Source: an uncultured Eggerthellaceae bacterium (GTDB lineage: Bacteria > Actinomycetota > Coriobacteriia > Coriobacteriales > Eggerthellaceae). From it: a stretch of DNA of 50,880 bases. Positions 1-7,387 of the stretch are shown in pieces (positions within the stretch are counted from its first letter, which is position 1; every line of letters begins with the position of its first letter). Position numbers and translations under genes: made by a program. Below the pieces are notes generated by a model. The model was not told where the DNA came from and did not search any database. It saw only the letters and a list, made by a program, of their open reading frames with translations. Location: NCBI GenBank assembly GCA_934668515.1, contig CAKUNS010000011.1, forward strand, positions 1 to 50,880. The letters are read 5' to 3'.

Positions 1-251
1 TGACCAAGGAAGAGGGCGGCCGTCACACCCCGTTCTTCGATGGCTATCGTCCGCAGTTCTACTTCCGCACCACCGACGTTACCGGTGTTGCACATCTGCC
101 CGAGGGCGTCGAGATGGTTATGCCTGGCGACAATGTTGAGATCACCGCTGAACTCATCCACCCGATTGCTATGGAGCAGGGCCTCAAGTTCGCTATCCGC
201 GAGGGTGGCCGCACCGTTGGCTCCGGTCGTGTTACCGAGATCATCAAATAG
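1..251 (+). CDS. tuf: Elongation factor Tu, C-terminal fragment
   Basis: Only the last 82 residues are in the window; the 5' part lies upstream. EF-Tu carries aminoacyl-tRNA to the ribosome as a GTP complex. The fragment is the end of beta-barrel domain 2 and domain 3: it has the family strings GGRHTPFF, YRPQFYFRTTDVTG, MPGDN and the closing REGGRTVGSGRVTEII. The reading frame enters at base 3 and ends in TAG. A perfect hairpin follows 17 bp after the stop, so tuf probably ends its transcript here, apart from the next ribosomal genes. The identification is secure; the G domain is not visible. Confidence 0.97.
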   Translation, partial: TKEEGGRHTPFFDGYRPQFYFRTTDVTGVAHLPEGVEMVMPGDNVEITAELIHPIAMEQGLKFAIREGGRTVGSGRVTEIIK

Positions 252-268
252 TTCTACTTTGAACTAGC

Positions 269-298
269 GCGGAGCCCGCATCTTGCGGGCTCCGCTTA
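269..298 (+). terminator. Rho-independent-type terminator after tuf
   Basis: A perfect 12-bp GC-rich inverted repeat (269-280 with 284-295) has a 3-nt TCT loop and only a short T stretch after it. It lies just behind the tuf stop codon and before rpmG. Confidence 0.7.
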
Positions 299-354
299 TG
301 AAATTCATGTGTCAAGCAAGCGTTGCAAGAAATTGGAACGTAAGAGGAGAATTC

Positions 355-504
355 ATGCGTACTTTGGTCACCCTTGCCTGCACCGAGTGCAAGCGCCGTA
401 ACTACACGACCAAGAAGAACAAGCAGAACAATCCTGATCGTATCGAGATGAAGAAATATTGCAAATGGTGTGGTCATCACACCCTGCATCGTGAAACTCG
501 ATAA
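355..504 (+). CDS. rpmG: 50S ribosomal protein L33
   Basis: This 49-residue basic protein of the large ribosomal subunit begins MRTLVTLACTECKRRNY. It has the paired zinc-binding cysteines of the zinc-ribbon (C+) L33 form: C-T-E-C near residues 9-12 and C-K-W-C near residues 36-39. The length is normal for L33. The start is the ATG preceded by AGGAGA at 345-350; the frame is open further upstream (from 283), but that part has no L33 similarity. It sits directly upstream of tRNA-Trp and secE, a common arrangement in Gram-positive bacteria. The cysteine form suggests that a zinc-free L33 paralogue could exist elsewhere. Confidence 0.95.
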   Translation: MRTLVTLACTECKRRNYTTKKNKQNNPDRIEMKKYCKWCGHHTLHRETR

Positions 505-528
505 TATTAGGCAGGTTTTTACAAGCAT

Positions 529-605
529 AGGCCAGTAGCTCCAATTGGTAGAGCGGCGGTCTCCAAAACCGCATGTTGGGGGTTCGAGTCCCTCCTGGCC
601 TGCCA
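529..605 (+). tRNA. trnW: tRNA-Trp (anticodon CCA)
   Basis: A full cloverleaf can be drawn. The 7-bp acceptor stem pairs AGGCCAG with CTGGCCT, the D arm contains AGCTC...GAGC, the anticodon stem is GCGGT/ACCGC around loop CTCCAAA, and the T arm contains GGTTCGAGTCC. The anticodon at 563-565 is CCA, which reads UGG (Trp). The discriminator base is G, and the 3' CCA is encoded. It lies between rpmG and secE, probably in the same transcript. Confidence 0.97.
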
Positions 606-713
606 GCTTGTTGATAAGCAGCTTGTATCGAGGTTGCTATGGAACATGTAGCAGCTTGGAATCAGGCTGCTTGTTTCACGTTTAAAGGCAGTTCGTTTTT
701 TCGAAGGATCTGT

Positions 714-1133
714 ATGGCCCATAAGTCAAAATCTCAACGCGCTAAGGCATCTGCTTCTCGCCAAGCTCGCAAAGAGCAGAAGGCGATCGATGAAGCTGCT
801 GCACTGGCCAAAGCCGCTGAGCCGGTAGAGGAGAAGCCTAAGAAGGGCTTTTTCAAGAAGGCCGCTAAAAGCGAATCGACTAAGAACGCTGAGCAAGCAC
901 AAGCCCAGTCGAAGAAGGAATCTAAGGATCAACCTAAGAAGAAGTCTCGCTTTGCATTCCTGAAGGATGTCAAGGCCGAGCTCAAACGCGTAACCTGGCC
1001 TTCGCGCCAGGATGTTTGGCGTTGGAGCCTGGTTGTCGTTGCAGCCTTGCTCTTCTTTGGGGTTTTCGTTGCCCTTCTCGACAATGTCATCATCACCCCG
1101 GTTCTCGTCGCTATTTCTGGTTTGGGGGCATAA
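714..1133 (+). CDS. secE: Preprotein translocase subunit SecE
   Basis: SecE is the small essential subunit of the SecYEG channel in the inner membrane. The protein has 139 residues. Residues 1-80 are a soluble Lys/Ala/Glu-rich extension, followed by the amphipathic helix with the conserved ELKRVTWPS motif (about 89-97), and one transmembrane segment at about 104-124. Single-TM SecE with a long charged N-terminus is typical of actinobacterial forms. The ATG follows GAAGGA at 703-708; an upstream in-frame ATG at 639 lacks a ribosome binding site. The stop is 2 bases before the nusG start, so translation is probably coupled. Confidence 0.95.
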   Translation: MAHKSKSQRAKASASRQARKEQKAIDEAAALAKAAEPVEEKPKKGFFKKAAKSESTKNAEQAQAQSKKESKDQPKKKSRFAFLKDVKAELKRVTWPSRQDVWRWSLVVVAALLFFGVFVALLDNVIITPVLVAISGLGA

Positions 1134-1135
1134 TC

Positions 1136-1672
1136 ATGGCTAAGAAATGGTACGTCCTTCATACCTACTCCGGTTACGAGAACAAAGTCAAGGAAACCAT
1201 CAAGCAGCGTGTCGAGATCATGGGTCTCGAGAACAACGTGTTCGGCATCGAGATTCCGACCGAGGTTGTCACTGAAATCAAAGAAGGTGGCCGTCGAGTC
1301 GAGTCCGAGAGGAAGGTTTACCCTGGATACGTTCTCGTTCGCATGGATCTGGATGCTCGTAGCTGGGCTGCTGTCCGCAATACTCCCGGTGTTACCGGTT
1401 TCGTTGGCAGCAACGGCAATCCTGAACCGCTGACCCGTGAAGAGTTCAACAAGATGATGGGTCGCGATTCGAAGCAGGTCAACGTTGTGCGCAAGACCTC
1501 TACTGACATCGAAGTCGGCATGAGCGTTAAGGTTACCAACGGACCGCTTGCCGAGTTCGACGGCGTTGTTTCCGAGGTTTCCCCCGAGTCCGGCAAGGTC
1601 AAGGTTCTCGTTAGTATCTTTGGTCGCGAGACCCCCGTTGAGCTTTCGTTCAACCAGGTTGCCAAGCTCTAG
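1136..1672 (+). CDS. nusG: Transcription termination/antitermination factor NusG
   Basis: NusG binds the RNA polymerase clamp and controls pausing and Rho-dependent termination. The 178-residue protein shows the NGN domain (MAKKWYVLHTYSGYENKV, then YPGYVLVRM and VRNTPGVTGFVG) and a C-terminal KOW domain starting near VGMSVKVTNGPL. It begins 2 bp after secE, the classical secE-nusG pair, and is followed by rplK. The length is near that of E. coli NusG, so there is no extra domain of the kind found in Thermotoga or Streptomyces. Confidence 0.97.
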   Translation: MAKKWYVLHTYSGYENKVKETIKQRVEIMGLENNVFGIEIPTEVVTEIKEGGRRVESERKVYPGYVLVRMDLDARSWAAVRNTPGVTGFVGSNGNPEPLTREEFNKMMGRDSKQVNVVRKTSTDIEVGMSVKVTNGPLAEFDGVVSEVSPESGKVKVLVSIFGRETPVELSFNQVAKL

Positions 1673-1772
1673 TTTTTTGATTCAAGTGCTTTGCGTGCCC
1701 ACGTGGACTGGGGCTTCTCACGGAAGGCTTCTTGATAAATAGATCTATCCATTACCGAAAGGATTCTGACAA

Positions 1773-2267
1773 ATGGCCGAAAAAGTTAAGAAGGTCACCG
1801 GCTTCGTCAAACTGCAGATTCCTGCTGGTGCTGCCAACCCGGCTCCTCCGGTAGGCCCCGCTCTGGGTGCTCAGGGCGTCAACATCATGCAGTTCTGCCA
1901 GGCATTCAACGCGCAGACGCAAGATCAGTCCGGCACCATCATCCCTGTTGAGATCACCATCTACGAAGATAAGTCCTTTACCTTCGTTTGCAAGACGCCT
2001 CCCGCGCCTGTTCTCATCAAGGAGAAGCTGGGCATCAAGTCCGGCGCTGGCATCCCTCAGCTGCAGACCGTCGGCACCCTCACTCTTGATCAGCTTCGTG
2101 AGATCGCCGAGATCAAGATGCCCGACCTCAATGCCAACACCATCGAGGCCGCTATGGAGACCATCGCAGGTACCGCTCGTTCCATGGGCGTCCGCATCGA
2201 GGGTCGCGAGATGAAGAAGAAGTACGTTCCTTCCAAGAAGCTCGCCGAGGTCCTGAAGAACCTGTAG
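1773..2267 (+). CDS. rplK: 50S ribosomal protein L11, with C-terminal extension
   Basis: L11 forms the GTPase-associated centre with 23S rRNA and is the stalk base. Residues 1-143 match the whole family fold: the N-terminal KLQIPAGAANPAPPVGPALG segment and the C-terminal RNA-binding domain ending in AGTARSMGV. The usual bacterial L11 is about 141 residues; here 20 more residues follow (145-164), lysine-rich and predicted helical (REMKKKYVPSKK...). The reading frame is clean, so this is a genuine extension rather than a frameshift. The ATG follows GAAAGGA. The gene is paired with rplA. Confidence 0.95.
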   Translation: MAEKVKKVTGFVKLQIPAGAANPAPPVGPALGAQGVNIMQFCQAFNAQTQDQSGTIIPVEITIYEDKSFTFVCKTPPAPVLIKEKLGIKSGAGIPQLQTVGTLTLDQLREIAEIKMPDLNANTIEAAMETIAGTARSMGVRIEGREMKKKYVPSKKLAEVLKNL

Positions 2268-2343
2268 TTAATAACCGATTCCCATCGAATCGATGTAAGT
2301 GGAAGAGTTTAACCGCTCGTTATTCACCACGAAAGGAACCACA

Positions 2344-3060
2344 ATGGCTAAGAAGTCCAAGAACTACCGCGCAGCGATCGAGAAGATCGGCGAGAACGAG
2401 TACGCTCCTCTCGCTGCATTCGAGACGCTGAAGGAGATCGCCTCTGCGAAATTCGACGAGACCGTCGAAGCCCACTTTCGCCTTGGTATCGACACCCGTA
2501 AGGCCGAGCAGCAGCTTCGCGGCACCGTTGCTCTCCCGAACGGCTCTGGCAAGACCGTCCGCGTAGCCGTCTTCGCCGAAGGCGCTGCTGCTGACACAGC
2601 TCGCGAGGCTGGCGCTGACATCGTCGGCACCACCGAGCTGATGGAGGACATCCAGGCTGGCAAGATCGAGTTCGACGCTGCTGTCGCTACTCCCGATCAG
2701 ATGGCCAAGGTTGGTCGTCTCGGCAAGATCCTCGGCCCCCGCGGCCTTATGCCGAACCCCAAGCTCGGTACCGTCACTCCTGATGTTGCTAAGGCCATCA
2801 ACGAGCTCAAGGGCGGACGCGTTGAGTACCGCGCCGACCGTTACGGCATCTGCCACGTCATCCTTGGCAAGTCCAGCTTCACCGCTGAGCAGCTCGCTGA
2901 GAACTATGGCGCTGTTTACGATGAGATTCTTCGCATGAAGCCCGCAAGCGCTAAGGGCCGTTACGTGAAGAGCATCACTGTTGCCTCCACCATGAGCCCG
3001 GGTATCGCGGTTGATTCTTCTGTTACGAAGAACTACACTACTGCCGTTTCTGAGGCGTAG
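2344..3060 (+). CDS. rplA: 50S ribosomal protein L1
   Basis: L1 builds the mobile L1 stalk that moves deacylated tRNA out of the E site, and in many bacteria represses the L11-L1 operon by binding its mRNA. The protein has 238 residues, with family signatures RLGIDTRKAEQQLRGTVALP, KVGRLGKILGPRGLMPNPK and GRVEYRADRYGICH. The chosen ATG follows GAAAGGA at 2331-2337. An in-frame ATG at 2299 would add 15 residues without L1 similarity. A terminator follows, and rplJ-rplL are not adjacent, unlike the common rplKAJL order. Confidence 0.96.
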   Translation: MAKKSKNYRAAIEKIGENEYAPLAAFETLKEIASAKFDETVEAHFRLGIDTRKAEQQLRGTVALPNGSGKTVRVAVFAEGAAADTAREAGADIVGTTELMEDIQAGKIEFDAAVATPDQMAKVGRLGKILGPRGLMPNPKLGTVTPDVAKAINELKGGRVEYRADRYGICHVILGKSSFTAEQLAENYGAVYDEILRMKPASAKGRYVKSITVASTMSPGIAVDSSVTKNYTTAVSEA

Positions 3061-3087
3061 TCGTTAGAATCACACTGGTAATGTGAG

Positions 3088-3113
3088 AAGGGAGCCTTCG
3101 GGCTCCCTTTTTA
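3088..3113 (+). terminator. Terminator after rplA
   Basis: A 9-bp stem (AAGGGAGCC with GGCTCCCTT) around a TTCG tetraloop is followed by a T-rich stretch. It lies 28 bp after rplA and just before map, so it probably closes the secE-nusG-rplK-rplA transcript. Confidence 0.85.
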
Positions 3114-3128
3114 TTTGGAGGTTGACCT

Positions 3129-3917
3129 ATGAGAGGTCGTGCACGGGGCGTTATTTTGAAAAGCGATGGCGAAATCGAGGCCATGAAGCATGCTGGATTC
3201 GTTTCAGCGGCAGTTCTTCGAGGGATCGGTGAGCTGTGCAAGCCAGGTGTCACCACAAAAGAGCTTGATGATTTCGCCGAGGAGTTCATTCGCTCTCATG
3301 GCGGTAAGCCCACATTCAAAGGCTATTACGGATACCCGGCTAGCATTTGCGCATCGGTGAACGAGCAAATCGTTCATGGCATCCCATCGAAGAAAACCGT
3401 TCTACGCAAGGGCGACATCATTTCCATCGATGTCGGAGCAACCGTTGACGGTTGGGCTGGGGACAATGCATGGACGTTCGCGGTGGGCGAGGTCTCTCTT
3501 GATGCAAAGCGACTGCTTGACACCACCGAGGAGTGCATGTGGGCTGGAATCGATGCTGCCCGCGCAGGGGGCCATTTGGGCGATATCGGTCATGCTGTTT
3601 CGGCCGTGGCCAAGCGTGAGGGGTTCGGCGTTGTCCGCGATTTCGAGGGACATGGAATCGGTCGTGACATGCACGAAGAGCCCGGCATTCCCAATTTCGG
3701 CCGCAGGGGTTCGGGATTGAAGTTGGCATCTGGTATGGTTCTTGCCATCGAGCCGATGATCACCATGGGGTCGCCTCGTGTGAAGATGATGTCTGATGGC
3801 TGGCTTGCTTGCACGCGCGATGGGCTTCCTTCGGCACATTTCGAGAAAACCATCGCAGTCACGAAGGACGGTCCGGTGCTTATCTCTGTGGAACCTGATC
3901 ATAGGCGTCCGATTTAG
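3129..3917 (+). CDS. map: Type I methionine aminopeptidase
   Basis: This enzyme removes the initiator methionine from nascent proteins. The 262-residue protein has the pita-bread fold signatures. The substrate-binding histidine is H83 (VHGIPS), and the dinuclear metal ligands are D101 (SIDVG), D112 (GDNAW), H175 (GHGIG), E208 (AIEPM) and E239 (HFEKT). All five ligands are present. The start has GGAG 8 bp upstream, within the tail of the rplA terminator. The gene converges with murJ across a shared hairpin and appears to be monocistronic, not in the secY-adk-map arrangement. Confidence 0.96.
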   Translation: MRGRARGVILKSDGEIEAMKHAGFVSAAVLRGIGELCKPGVTTKELDDFAEEFIRSHGGKPTFKGYYGYPASICASVNEQIVHGIPSKKTVLRKGDIISIDVGATVDGWAGDNAWTFAVGEVSLDAKRLLDTTEECMWAGIDAARAGGHLGDIGHAVSAVAKREGFGVVRDFEGHGIGRDMHEEPGIPNFGRRGSGLKLASGMVLAIEPMITMGSPRVKMMSDGWLACTRDGLPSAHFEKTIAVTKDGPVLISVEPDHRRPI

Positions 3918-4004
3918 TTTCCTGAGTCGAGGGATGCGGCTCTTGCGTGGATGCTGCATTCGAGTATCTCACGCCTTTTCAGCACTATCTACTCCGAAAA
4001 CGAT

Positions 4005-4037
4005 AAGAGCCTTCCTGTTGGCGCAGGAAGGCTCTTT
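4005..4037. terminator. Bidirectional terminator between map and murJ
   Basis: A perfect 13-bp inverted repeat (4005-4017 with 4024-4036) encloses a 6-nt loop. T's flank it on the plus strand, and a T-rich run follows it on the minus strand. It sits between two convergent genes and can serve both. Confidence 0.85.
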
Positions 4038-4062
4038 GCTGCCTACTTCTGAGGGTTTGCTG

Positions 4063-5742
4063 TTAGCGATGTAATTTGCCCGTAAAACGGCTTACAAGCG
4101 ATTTCACGACATCCATCTCGGGCACGCGGAAGATCGCGCACAGGCCGAAAATTACCGTTAAGCCAACCAGTCCGCATACGACAAGATCGACGACAGCGGA
4201 CAGGATGTTCGCGCCGCCTGGGATGATTTGGTAAAGGAAGTGGACTGCAGCGGAGCCGATGATGGTAGCGACGAGCACGCGAGCGGCGCTTGAGGCGATC
4301 TTTCCAAGGTGGAGTGAGCCGACCTGCTTCTTCAGGAGAACGCACAGGATGATGCAGCAGGTTCCGTAATAGACCAAATCGGCAATGGGCACGCCGGCCA
4401 AACCCAATACGTCGGGGCGGCAAAGGAAGGCGTACAGCAGGCACTGGACGATAACCATGATGGTGCTCACGATAGCGAACCACAGGAACTTCCTGATGCT
4501 GGCGAACACGTTGTATAGCAGCATCATGATGGAGTACACCGGCAGGCTGATCACCCACAAGGCAAGGATCGAAGCGACGTAGCTTACATCCTCAGCCGAG
4601 AACGAACCGGCGCGGAACAGCATCATCAGCGGCACGGATAGGGCGCACATGATGCCCGCCATGGGGATGATCAAAAGCAGCGTGTTGGAGATGCCGCTTG
4701 TCACGTGGTGGCGCAAAGTGCCCCAATCACGTTTGGCAACAGCTTCGCTCATCTCCGTGAACAGGGCGCGTGAAAGCGATACTGCCACAACGCCATAGGG
4801 CAGCTGGTACCAGGTCCATGCGTATATAAGCGTCGAGGGGCCGTTGTCACCCGCCTGCAGCGAGAAGGCGTTGCGACACGAGAAAGCCACCATCGTGCCG
4901 ATGACGTACACGAACGTGGGCGCTGCGATCTTCAGCGACTCGATAAGCGCCGGGTCATGCAAATCGATTTTCGGGGACCAGCGGAATCCCAGTTTAAGCA
5001 ATGCGGGAATCTGGATAAGGAACTGTGCGGCCACGCCCGCGGTGGTGCAGATGGCAAGCATGACGATGGCGCCCTGTGGGTTGATCTTTGACAGGGGGAC
5101 ATAGGCGAACATCGCGATGATGACGATGATGTTGTTGAGCGCAGGCGCAATGGACGGGAGAAAATAGACGCGGTTCGCATTCAAAAGACCAGTGAGAATG
5201 CCCCCGATGCCGTAGAACACGATCTGAAGCGCGAATATGCGGAAGAATTGCACTGCGTATACTGTCACGTCGGCCGTTTCGCTTACCGTGAACGTCTGAG
5301 TGGCGATAACCTGCGGCGCGAAGACTGTGGCCAAGATAGAGAGGATACCAAGAACGACAATGGCCAGGTTCAGCAAGTTGTTCGCGAACCTGTTGCCGCC
5401 CTCTTCGCCGAGGTTCTCCTTCTGCGAAAGATAGACCGGCAAAAACGCCGCCGCAAGAAGACCGCCTGCTACCAGCTCGTAGATGACGTTCGGCATGTTG
5501 TTCGCAACCTGGTACGCCGAGGTGACAAGCCCGTTGCCCAGGGCGAAGGCCATCGCCCACGTTCTGATGAGGCCAGTAGCGCGAGAGCCAAGCGTCGCGA
5601 CGGTCATCAAAGCAGTGGAGCGGGCGACGGAAGCATCGGCCGCATGTTGCTGGTCATTGCTCTCGGCCGCAAGCTGTGTGCTGTTCGCGCCGTTGCCGCA
5701 GGATTCGTCTTCCATCTCTTGAGTATTAGGTTCAGCGTTCAA
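4063..5742 (-). CDS. murJ: Lipid II flippase MurJ
   Basis: MurJ (MviN/MVF family of the MOP exporter superfamily) flips lipid II across the cytoplasmic membrane. The 559-residue protein starts with about 45 polar residues. About 14 hydrophobic segments follow, beginning at ATLGSRATGLIRTWAMAFALG, with the family patterns ANNMPNVIYELVAGGLLAAAFLPVYL and PYGVVAVSLSRALFTEMSEA. The start chosen is TTG with AAGGGA 7-12 bp upstream; an ATG nine codons on is possible. It is transcribed divergently from nadK and fits the nearby cell wall genes in function. Confidence 0.93.
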   Translation of the reverse strand: MNAEPNTQEMEDESCGNGANSTQLAAESNDQQHAADASVARSTALMTVATLGSRATGLIRTWAMAFALGNGLVTSAYQVANNMPNVIYELVAGGLLAAAFLPVYLSQKENLGEEGGNRFANNLLNLAIVVLGILSILATVFAPQVIATQTFTVSETADVTVYAVQFFRIFALQIVFYGIGGILTGLLNANRVYFLPSIAPALNNIIVIIAMFAYVPLSKINPQGAIVMLAICTTAGVAAQFLIQIPALLKLGFRWSPKIDLHDPALIESLKIAAPTFVYVIGTMVAFSCRNAFSLQAGDNGPSTLIYAWTWYQLPYGVVAVSLSRALFTEMSEAVAKRDWGTLRHHVTSGISNTLLLIIPMAGIMCALSVPLMMLFRAGSFSAEDVSYVASILALWVISLPVYSIMMLLYNVFASIRKFLWFAIVSTIMVIVQCLLYAFLCRPDVLGLAGVPIADLVYYGTCCIILCVLLKKQVGSLHLGKIASSAARVLVATIIGSAAVHFLYQIIPGGANILSAVVDLVVCGLVGLTVIFGLCAIFRVPEMDVVKSLVSRFTGKLHR

Positions 5743-5954
5743 TGTGTTCCCTTTTTATAAGGTGAGTGATGGGGCACGGACGTTCGGGAAGCGAATGCGG
5801 CCCCAATACTGTTACAATTACAATGCTCTGAGGCAAAGGCGTCCGCCTTGCGCTCCAGGACATGGAAATAGTGAACCAACCTGCAGTCCCATCTGGGGAA
5901 TTCATTCAAACAACGGAGAATATCCAGCAGACGGGCGGGAAGCAAGGCAAGCTC

Positions 5955-6863
5955 ATGCGTGTTCTCATTATCGGAAACCAGGCCAACCCCAAGGCACTCG
6001 ACGCATCGTTTCAGTTGGTTGCGTACCTTCAGGCAATCGGGCTCGAACCGGTCCTCCTTGACGTTAGGGATCTCCCTGATAGCTCATTCACCTACGGTGC
6101 TGGCAAGCTTTTCGATATTGACAAACGCTTGGAGGGCGATTTTGCTCTTGCCATCACGCTTGGCGGCGACGGCACGGTTCTTCATAGCGCTCGCATCACC
6201 ACGATGATGGATGTGCCGGTGCTTGGCGCCAACTTCGGTCACCTTGGCTTTCTTTGCAATGAGGTTGACGACGGGCTTATCGCGACGGTTGCTGCTGCGC
6301 TTGCCGGCGATGTCTCGATCGAGAAACGCTGCACGCTGCGCATCGATGTCGTCTGCGACGGCGACGATGAGGTCAGGGAAGCAGGTGAGGAAGTCGAGGG
6401 TCCGCGTTCCTTCTTCGCAGTGAACGAGGTTTCCATCGCTCGCGGCGCAGCGGGGAAGATCGTCGACTTCGGTTACGAGGTTTCAGGGAACTACGTCGCG
6501 CGTATGCGCGGTGACGGTTTGATCGTCGCCTCGGCAACGGGCTCCACTGCTTACGCTCTTTCTGCGGGCGGTCCGTTGGTTGCCCCCGGTCACAGGGGCA
6601 TGATCGTCGTCCCTATCGCACCCCATACCCTTAATTCGCGTGCCGTTCTCACCGAGCAGCATGATGTGGTCGAGGTCAAGCTCATCGACGATCCTCGCTA
6701 CTCTGATGTCACGTTGTTCATTGACGGCGATCCTCTCGAGTTCGACGAGCCCATTCGCCGCGTTATCGTCAGGTGCGGCGACACGCCGCTTCGTTTGGTC
6801 AAATACAAGAAGACCAGCTTCTACGAGCAGATCTCGCATACGTTCTTCAGCCAGCAGCTGTAA
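5955..6863 (+). CDS. nadK: NAD kinase
   Basis: This enzyme phosphorylates NAD to NADP with ATP or polyphosphate. The 302-residue protein has the diagnostic GGDGT (70-74), the glycine-rich GANFGHLGFL (91-100), the NE pair (157-158), and TGSTAYALSAGGP (195-207). The start at MRVLIIGNQ is preferred because AAGG lies about 7 bp upstream; an in-frame ATG at 5862 would add 31 polar residues without family similarity and has its AGGA too close. A 9-residue acidic insertion precedes the NE motif. The gene is divergent from murJ. Confidence 0.94.
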   Translation: MRVLIIGNQANPKALDASFQLVAYLQAIGLEPVLLDVRDLPDSSFTYGAGKLFDIDKRLEGDFALAITLGGDGTVLHSARITTMMDVPVLGANFGHLGFLCNEVDDGLIATVAAALAGDVSIEKRCTLRIDVVCDGDDEVREAGEEVEGPRSFFAVNEVSIARGAAGKIVDFGYEVSGNYVARMRGDGLIVASATGSTAYALSAGGPLVAPGHRGMIVVPIAPHTLNSRAVLTEQHDVVEVKLIDDPRYSDVTLFIDGDPLEFDEPIRRVIVRCGDTPLRLVKYKKTSFYEQISHTFFSQQL

Positions 6864-7387
6864 GGCGCTATTCATTAGGTTCGCAAAGCGGCGCTAAAAC
6901 GTCGATACACAGCTTCTGCGCAAAACTTTCAGGTTTTCGTTTGCGTGAGCTGGCGTTATGTTTTCGATCCCTGAATTCACAGCTCCTGCGCTCCCGGGTG
7001 CTAGGCTTTTATTCAGCGTCGGTGCGATCGATCAGTAGATCAACGGAATATCAATCGCATCTCAAACGCACTACGGAAACAAAGCAGGTTGTTCGATCGG
7101 AGGTTTTTCATGAGCGAACGAACATGCAAGAACGTATGGCGGACCTCAATCACCGACGCTGCAGATCAAGTTACCGTATTTGTCCCTTCTATTGATTCGC
7201 TTTCGCTAACTTAGCGGGCGATCGGGGACCGTAGGCATGCTTGCTTGGCGCAAGGCTGATGCAGTTGCGTTTTTGAAAAGGAGGCTCCTTGAGCATCCTA
7301 TTTGTTACCTTCATTCGCTTTGCATTGTAGTAGCATGAATGCGTCTCCAACAAACGAACCCTAAAAACACGAACGGGAGATTCTTTC
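6864..7387 (+). other. Gene-poor 0.5 kb region upstream of the NlpC/P60 gene
   Basis: This stretch is visibly more AT-rich than its neighbours and has no long ORF with family similarity. It holds the 34-codon ORF listed separately. Near 7278-7330 a perfect AAGGAGG ribosome binding site lies 4 bp before a TTG that opens a 13-codon frame. That AAGGAG is the left half of a 13-nt inverted repeat with CTCCTT (7278-7290), so it could be self-masked. I looked for a ydaO (c-di-AMP) riboswitch, which often precedes NlpC/P60 genes in actinobacteria, but did not find its conserved blocks. Confidence 0.5.
7110..7214 (+). CDS. Hypothetical 34-residue small protein
   Basis: The ORF starts at an ATG with GGAGG 6 bp upstream, one of the best ribosome binding sites in the region. 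It begins MSERTCKNVWRTSITDAADQ and ends in TAG. There is no signal peptide or membrane segment, and one cysteine. I do not recognise it. It could be a real small protein, a leader peptide for the downstream NlpC/P60 gene, or a chance ORF. The strong initiation signal is the main support. Confidence 0.35.
   Translation: MSERTCKNVWRTSITDAADQVTVFVPSIDSLSLT

Noticed and set aside
6864..7387. Possible c-di-AMP (ydaO) riboswitch upstream of the NlpC/P60 gene
   Set aside because: The conserved blocks of the class (such as GGGTGAATC-type segments) could not be found.
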